DNA of 64,000 nt from Bolinopsis microptera (Eukaryota > Ctenophora > Tentaculata > Lobata > Bolinopsidae), in NCBI RefSeq assembly GCF_026151205.1, contig NC_087074.1, positions 10,015,226-10,079,225 of the forward strand. The letters run 5' to 3'. Under the pieces are notes generated by a model. It made no database searches, was not told where the DNA came from, and saw nothing but the letters and a program-made list of their open reading frames with translations. Of the stretch, positions 58,881-64,000 are shown piece after piece (the first letter of the stretch is position 1; each line of letters starts with the position of its first letter). A program made the translations under genes and the position numbers.

Positions 58881-59536
58881 ACTTTGCCGGCTGGTATAGG
58901 CTTAGACTAATATTTTGAGAAAAAGCGGCGCGTGATAGTAAATTACGAGTATCACCCGTTAACGAGTGAGATTCGTCCAGTATAACCTGTTTATGCTCTA
59001 AGTCTAACCATAGCCCTCTCGCTAGTAGTACGCTTAGACACATGGCTATGTGAAAGAAGATTTAGATGATGTAAAGATCTAAATGTTAAATTAGCATTTG
59101 CAAATTAATAGTATTGAAATCTCGATCTCACACAGCAAGTTATTAAAAGAATGTAATGAGAGTCGAGCCGAATTTATTGTTCAGTAATCACATATATCGT
59201 ACCCACGAGTTTTCAGTTTACGAACTACGCGCAAGTGTGAAGTGCAAGCGCGAAAGCTTTAGTGCAATTTAGCTACAAAAATACCAAAACCCTTAAATGG
59301 CGATGCATTCAGTATTTAGAATTAATATATTATAAATTTATATAAGTTATGTCAATCCTTTTACCTGGGGACCCAGGCTATTATGTACATGTTCATAAAC
59401 ATTAAGATTTGGCGAATAAAGATTTGGCGGAATGACATGCTGAGCGCGGCCCAGTAACAATCCTCGGGATCGGAATTATTTTGGATAAATACTTTACAGC
59501 TTTGAGCTTCGAGTAATCTATTTGACGATGTTTGTT

Positions 59537-60180
59537 GTAGCGCGATGCACTACTGGGCCGCGCCGCGCAGCCAGTAATACAATGCTTCTTGCAACCACTA
59601 GTGCTTTACTAAACATACTTGGTCAGTACGTTACTGTATGTACGAACTTTTAAAAGGTGTCGAACTGTACAAATTTTAAAAAGCTGTCGAGGAATTTTTA
59701 CCGAATTTTTAAAAAAATTTTTGTTTTTTAATCAGTAATCACTTCAGTCCGAAAAATTTATTATTTTTGTCCGGGAGGTTACATTTCAGATTTAAAATAT
59801 TAATATGCATCCGCACGTCATCGTTTCCCGCCATTTTAACACAAATTTTTGCAATTAGCTTTTTATTATATATTTCGAAAATTTATGAGGCGAATTTTTC
59901 CCAAACTAATCCCGAACTGAAAAAACGTGCCGAACTGTACGAATTTTTTAAAAACTTTTGTACGAACTGACCAACTATGTTACTAAATTGGCGATATGCA
60001 CCATGACTGGGCCTCGCCGAGCTGTGAACATGAACAGTGAAGGATTGACATCGTGAATCAACGTTGTAGCGCGATGCACTACTGGGTCGCGCGCGCGCAT
60101 CCAATAATGCTTCTCGCAACCACCTTATGCAGATCGGCGAGATGCGAAGGATTGACATCGTGAATCAAGAATCAACGCGA
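59537..60180 (+). repeat. Dispersed repeat, copies 2-4
   Basis: TAGCGCGATGCACTACTGGG at about 59538 and 60067, with GCTTCTCGCAACCAC and GGATTGACATCGTGAATCAA repeats to 60180. Same family as 42795-42932. Confidence 0.7.
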
Positions 60181-60455
60181 TGCGTTACTGTGAGTGTGTC
60201 GCGCCGCGCATCCAAAAATGTTTCTCGGTATCCAATAATAATTTTCGGCGAAATGCACCACTGAGCTGTGAAAGATTGGCATCATGAATCAACGATGCTA
60301 GTAACTTGTATAAATTTCGTCGATATAGTACGTGCCGCTTTCTTCCGATCCCGAAATGTTAAGGGTCGACGGTCGTTTACATATTACTATTAGTATTACG
60401 TAATCAGCTGAGGAGGTTGGGGTTTTCAAATGATTATTGATTACGCTAGTGTAAT

Positions 60456-60870
60456 TAGGAAGTGCACGATAAAAATAAACTTGCTCGGATTTTAAAAATT
60501 TTTGTACCACTGTTTTCTAGAGATTGTGAGAATTTCCACAATACCAAATTTGTCATACCTTTTTGGAAAGATCAGTGAGTTTCGCCTAGGTGCCATATTT
60601 GATGGTGCGCGGCTTTTGGAGCAAAAGTAGCTGTAAAAGTCGCGTAATTTGACCAAATTCGTCCAAATTTGACCATTTTTGTCGTATTATTCGGATTTAT
60701 CTTCAGTTCCTTAAATGAGATCATTCTGGAAATTGGCGACGACCTTCCAATAGGGCTTTCACAACTGTCCGAAAAATTTGGTGGATATCGGAGTTGATAT
60801 AGTGATCAAAATGGGGCAAAATACGCTACTTTTAGCTGTAACATAATGTCTGATGGTTGGATATGCTTTA
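60456..60870. repeat. Fragments shared with 46.66 kb and 49.3-49.6 kb
   Basis: TCCACAATACCAAATTTGTC region matches about 46745-46790; GTAAAAGTCGCGTAATTTGA and GTGGATATCGGAGTTGATAT match 49320 and 49610. Indicates an old dispersed element of unknown class. Confidence 0.65.
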
Positions 60871-61249
60871 AATTTTTCGGACACTTTCCTTGTAAGTCTT
60901 TAAGTAAGCTTACCAATTTTTGTTGCAATTGGAGGTCGGGAAGGATACTCAATATCTATTTGTTTGAAGAAAATTGTGCGGCCGAAATTAGCGCTAAAAA
61001 ACCATCCTACAGTCGGCACGCGCGGCTCACTGTCGATGGCGCACTACCTAGTGTAATATTGACATAAATATAATAGCTATGGTAAAACTGATTACGGGGT
61101 ATGTGAACGACCCCTCATTGTTAGTAATCAGTTCCATACATAGCTATTAAGCTATTAGTATTATGTCACAATCACACTAGCGAGCGTAATAATTTGGAAA
61201 ACCCCGGCCGGCGGCATCAGGCCCTTTATATAATTATAATATGTAAACG

Positions 61250-61728
<479 letters not shown>

Positions 61729-62494
61729 CACAGAGAGTTAGGATTACTGTTACTGCGATAGGATATGATATCTTGTGCTATATGTAGCGACGACATCTGA
61801 CGCAGCGACATATAGCGCTAGATAGCGACATCTAGCGCTAAATAGCCTGGACTGTCATGACCCAAAATTCTTCGCTATTTAGCGCTATCTAACGCTATTT
61901 AGCGCTATCTAACGCTATCTAGCGCTATATGTCGCAACGACATCTGACGCTATATAGCGCTATCTGGCGCTATATAGCGCTAGATAGCGTGAACTGTCGT
62001 AAACTGACTTATCCCGCTATCCAGCGCTTGCTGTCGCCTGCGTCAGATGTCGTTGCGACAGATGTCGTCAGATGACGTCAGATATCGCTAGATGGCGTCA
62101 GATAGCGTCAGATGTCGCGGCAACATATGACGCTAGATGACGCTAGATGTCGTCCCTAGAATTTTTATGAAAATAGCGCTATCTGTCGCCTGGCGTCAGT
62201 GCTGCGTGCTTAGCGTCATCTAGCGTCATCTAGCGTCATCTAGCGTCATATAGCGTCATATAGCGCTAGATAGCGCTAGATAGCGCTAGATAGCGCTAGA
62301 TAGCGCTAGATAGCGACATTCGAAAGGTGCCGTGCACTTAGCGACAATGTCGCTAATTGGCGTCATCTAGCGTCATCTAGCGTCATCTAGCGTCATCTAT
62401 CATCATCTGGCGATATTTCACGCTAGATGACGCTAGATGACGCTAGATGACGTCATATGTCGAATTTCAACTATCAGTAAAGGTCCCAAAAAGC

Positions 62495-63690
62495 TTTATA
62501 GTTCTTGGAAGCCAAGTTCGGTGAACAAAATTGAAAGATCTCTCTTATCTCTCTTTCTGTCTGTAAATTTTGGAGGGGTTTTTTGAAATATACGACAGGT
62601 TATTGTTTAATAATTCAGAAGCTTTCAAACGACAATAGTAATTCGTTTTCAATTGGGGATGGTGTAGAAGTGGTTAAATTTGAAGTTTAGGTTTAATTGT
62701 TATGAACTGTTATCCTTTGCATTGCTGTGTGGGCTGAAGAATGTCTTCTCACATAATTCTAACAAGTATTTTAAACCGAGATTTCTTGTATCATACCAAC
62801 ACACTCCAGATATAAGTAAACAACATAATTAAATAGTTTCTATATAAATCACAAAGTGGACATAATCAAGCTAGATCTCCAATAAGGTATCACCTGTCCG
62901 TGCACTAAATGGCTTCTCCATCTTTACTTCACCTGTACACTGTATGCTCATTTGCCTACTTGGTGTTGAGAGTTCGGCTGCGTTCACTCCTGCTCAGATT
63001 CCTTTGGTAGTTTTAAAATATTTTCCGAAAATTGTACATCAGTAAACGCAGCTACTGCTGTACATAATACATGTTAGCCAGCCAGCTTTGTATTTTTGTT
63101 GTTCTTGCTTGTCAAACAGTGACTTACTCGCCCTTACTTCACTACTCGCCGGCTTAGTACTTAGTGAGTACTGTAAGAGACGATCAGCTTGACTTGTAAT
63201 CTTTGGTTTGAGGCGGTAGAAATGCGATAATCACGATAGTTATGCAGTGCTTTATCATCATAGCTTAATTATTAACCGTTAGATAAGAGGTTATGTTATA
63301 AATGATTTGAGATTCATTGTTCACATTGAATTGCAACATCTTTGTAATGAACCGATTTACTTTATCATTGGTACTTTATTGTCCACGAACATACTCCGAA
63401 GTTAAATAGACATCATTTAATCAAAAATATTACCAGGTTACAATTTGTAACGTAAAATCGTTTTGTAATTTTCTCAGGAGGTGTGGAACACACAAAAAAT
63501 TAGAAATATTTCGTAAAAGCAAGCTGTGATTTTTGAAGTTTCCATAATCAATAATCAGCTTTCCTCTTGGAATCCTTTTATTTATTTTGTTTGAATAATT
63601 TTGTATTTCAATCGTGATCTGACTCATGAAATAAAGATCTTTCTAGTATCTAATTTTTAATTTCTGCATTTTATCTAGACACTTATTTTA
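62495..63690. other. Intergenic, nothing recognised
   Basis: AT-rich DNA right of the foldback element. No supported gene or repeat. Confidence 0.5.
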
Positions 63691-63714
63691 CTTCGGTGTA
63701 TTCCAACAGCCACA

Positions 63715-64000
63715 ATGTTACACAAGTGCAACCAGCCAATTACAGGAAGCCGAAGGATCTTTTTGGCCAGTGACGGTTAAGGTAGTGTGTACCATACTTT
63801 CTTCGTCCGAGACTTTGCTGCAATGTGCAGCTCCTCATTTAACCCTCACACCCGATTTCTCGAGTATTCGGCTGAGTAGACCGGGGGGCTGCATAGACCA
63901 CTCATGATCCTTAGCTGAACGTCGACGACGCTCACCCCACGACCAGGCAGTCAGTGGGTTTCGAACTCGCAACCTAACGATTGTAAGACAGGCGTTCTAA
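63715..64000 (-). mobile_element. tRNA-derived SINE, truncated by the window end
   Basis: On the minus strand it starts TTAGAACGCCTGTCTTACAA then GGTTGCGAGTTCGAAACCC, which is the anticodon-to-T-arm part of a tRNA with a B box (GAGTTCGAAAC). The body then runs past GGAGCTGCACATTGCAGCAA and AAGTATGGTACACACTACC. The A box lies beyond 64000. The tail end near 63715 is approximate. Confidence 0.7.

Overview
The window is animal nuclear DNA. It is AT-rich and intron-rich, with canonical GT/AG splice sites, extracellular modules found in metazoans (thrombospondin type 1, thyroglobulin type 1, Ig, follistatin/Kazal-like, VWD, C8), a SIX-class homeobox gene, and dense non-autonomous transposons, minisatellites and telomere-like (TTAGGG) blocks. 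No species can be named from the sequence. Small exons, large repeat-filled introns and intronless genes nested antisense inside introns would fit an early-branching animal such as a ctenophore or cnidarian, but this is inference.

Layout. (1) 1-6420: the 3' part of a plus-strand gene with a TSP1 domain (exons 2471-2561, 4781-4861 and a putative last exon 6348-6420); its 5' end was not found. (2) 6902-40379: one plus-strand gene of about 23 exons and about 1,114 residues. Order: signal peptide, TSP1, four thyroglobulin type 1 repeats, Asn-Gly linker, TSP1, two Ig domains, follistatin/Kazal-like module, third Ig, VWD, C8, and a polybasic tail ending in RGD. It is probably a secreted or matrix protein. 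Two single-exon minus-strand reading frames sit in its introns: a five-helix membrane protein (18813-19448) and a divergent SIX homeobox protein (33933-34865). (3) 40380-64000: no intact gene recognised. The region is a repeat graveyard: a composite hairpin-ended family (38 kb, 50-53 kb), TIR elements around 44-48 kb, MITEs with TTAGGG-like cores, a LINE C-terminal remnant, a 4.8 kb foldback element with an 8-bp target duplication (57.7-62.5 kb), and a tRNA-derived SINE cut by the window end.

The strongest unexpected signals are: (a) four exon-intron junctions of the large gene whose 5' splice sites are duplicated in tandem at a spacing of 41-43 bp, two of them expanded into arrays; (b) a SIX homeodomain with Phe in place of the near-invariant helix-3 Trp and a protein that ends at the homeodomain; (c) a predicted furin-type site followed by a 14-residue tail ending in RGD; (d) two foldback elements of different size with the same design (8-bp target duplication, termini starting GG, arms built of GCGCTA-type subrepeats); (e) a phase conflict between the strongest splice sites joining the VWD and C8 exons. 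Exon models were made by hand from reading frame, splice consensus and domain continuity; RNA evidence would be decisive.
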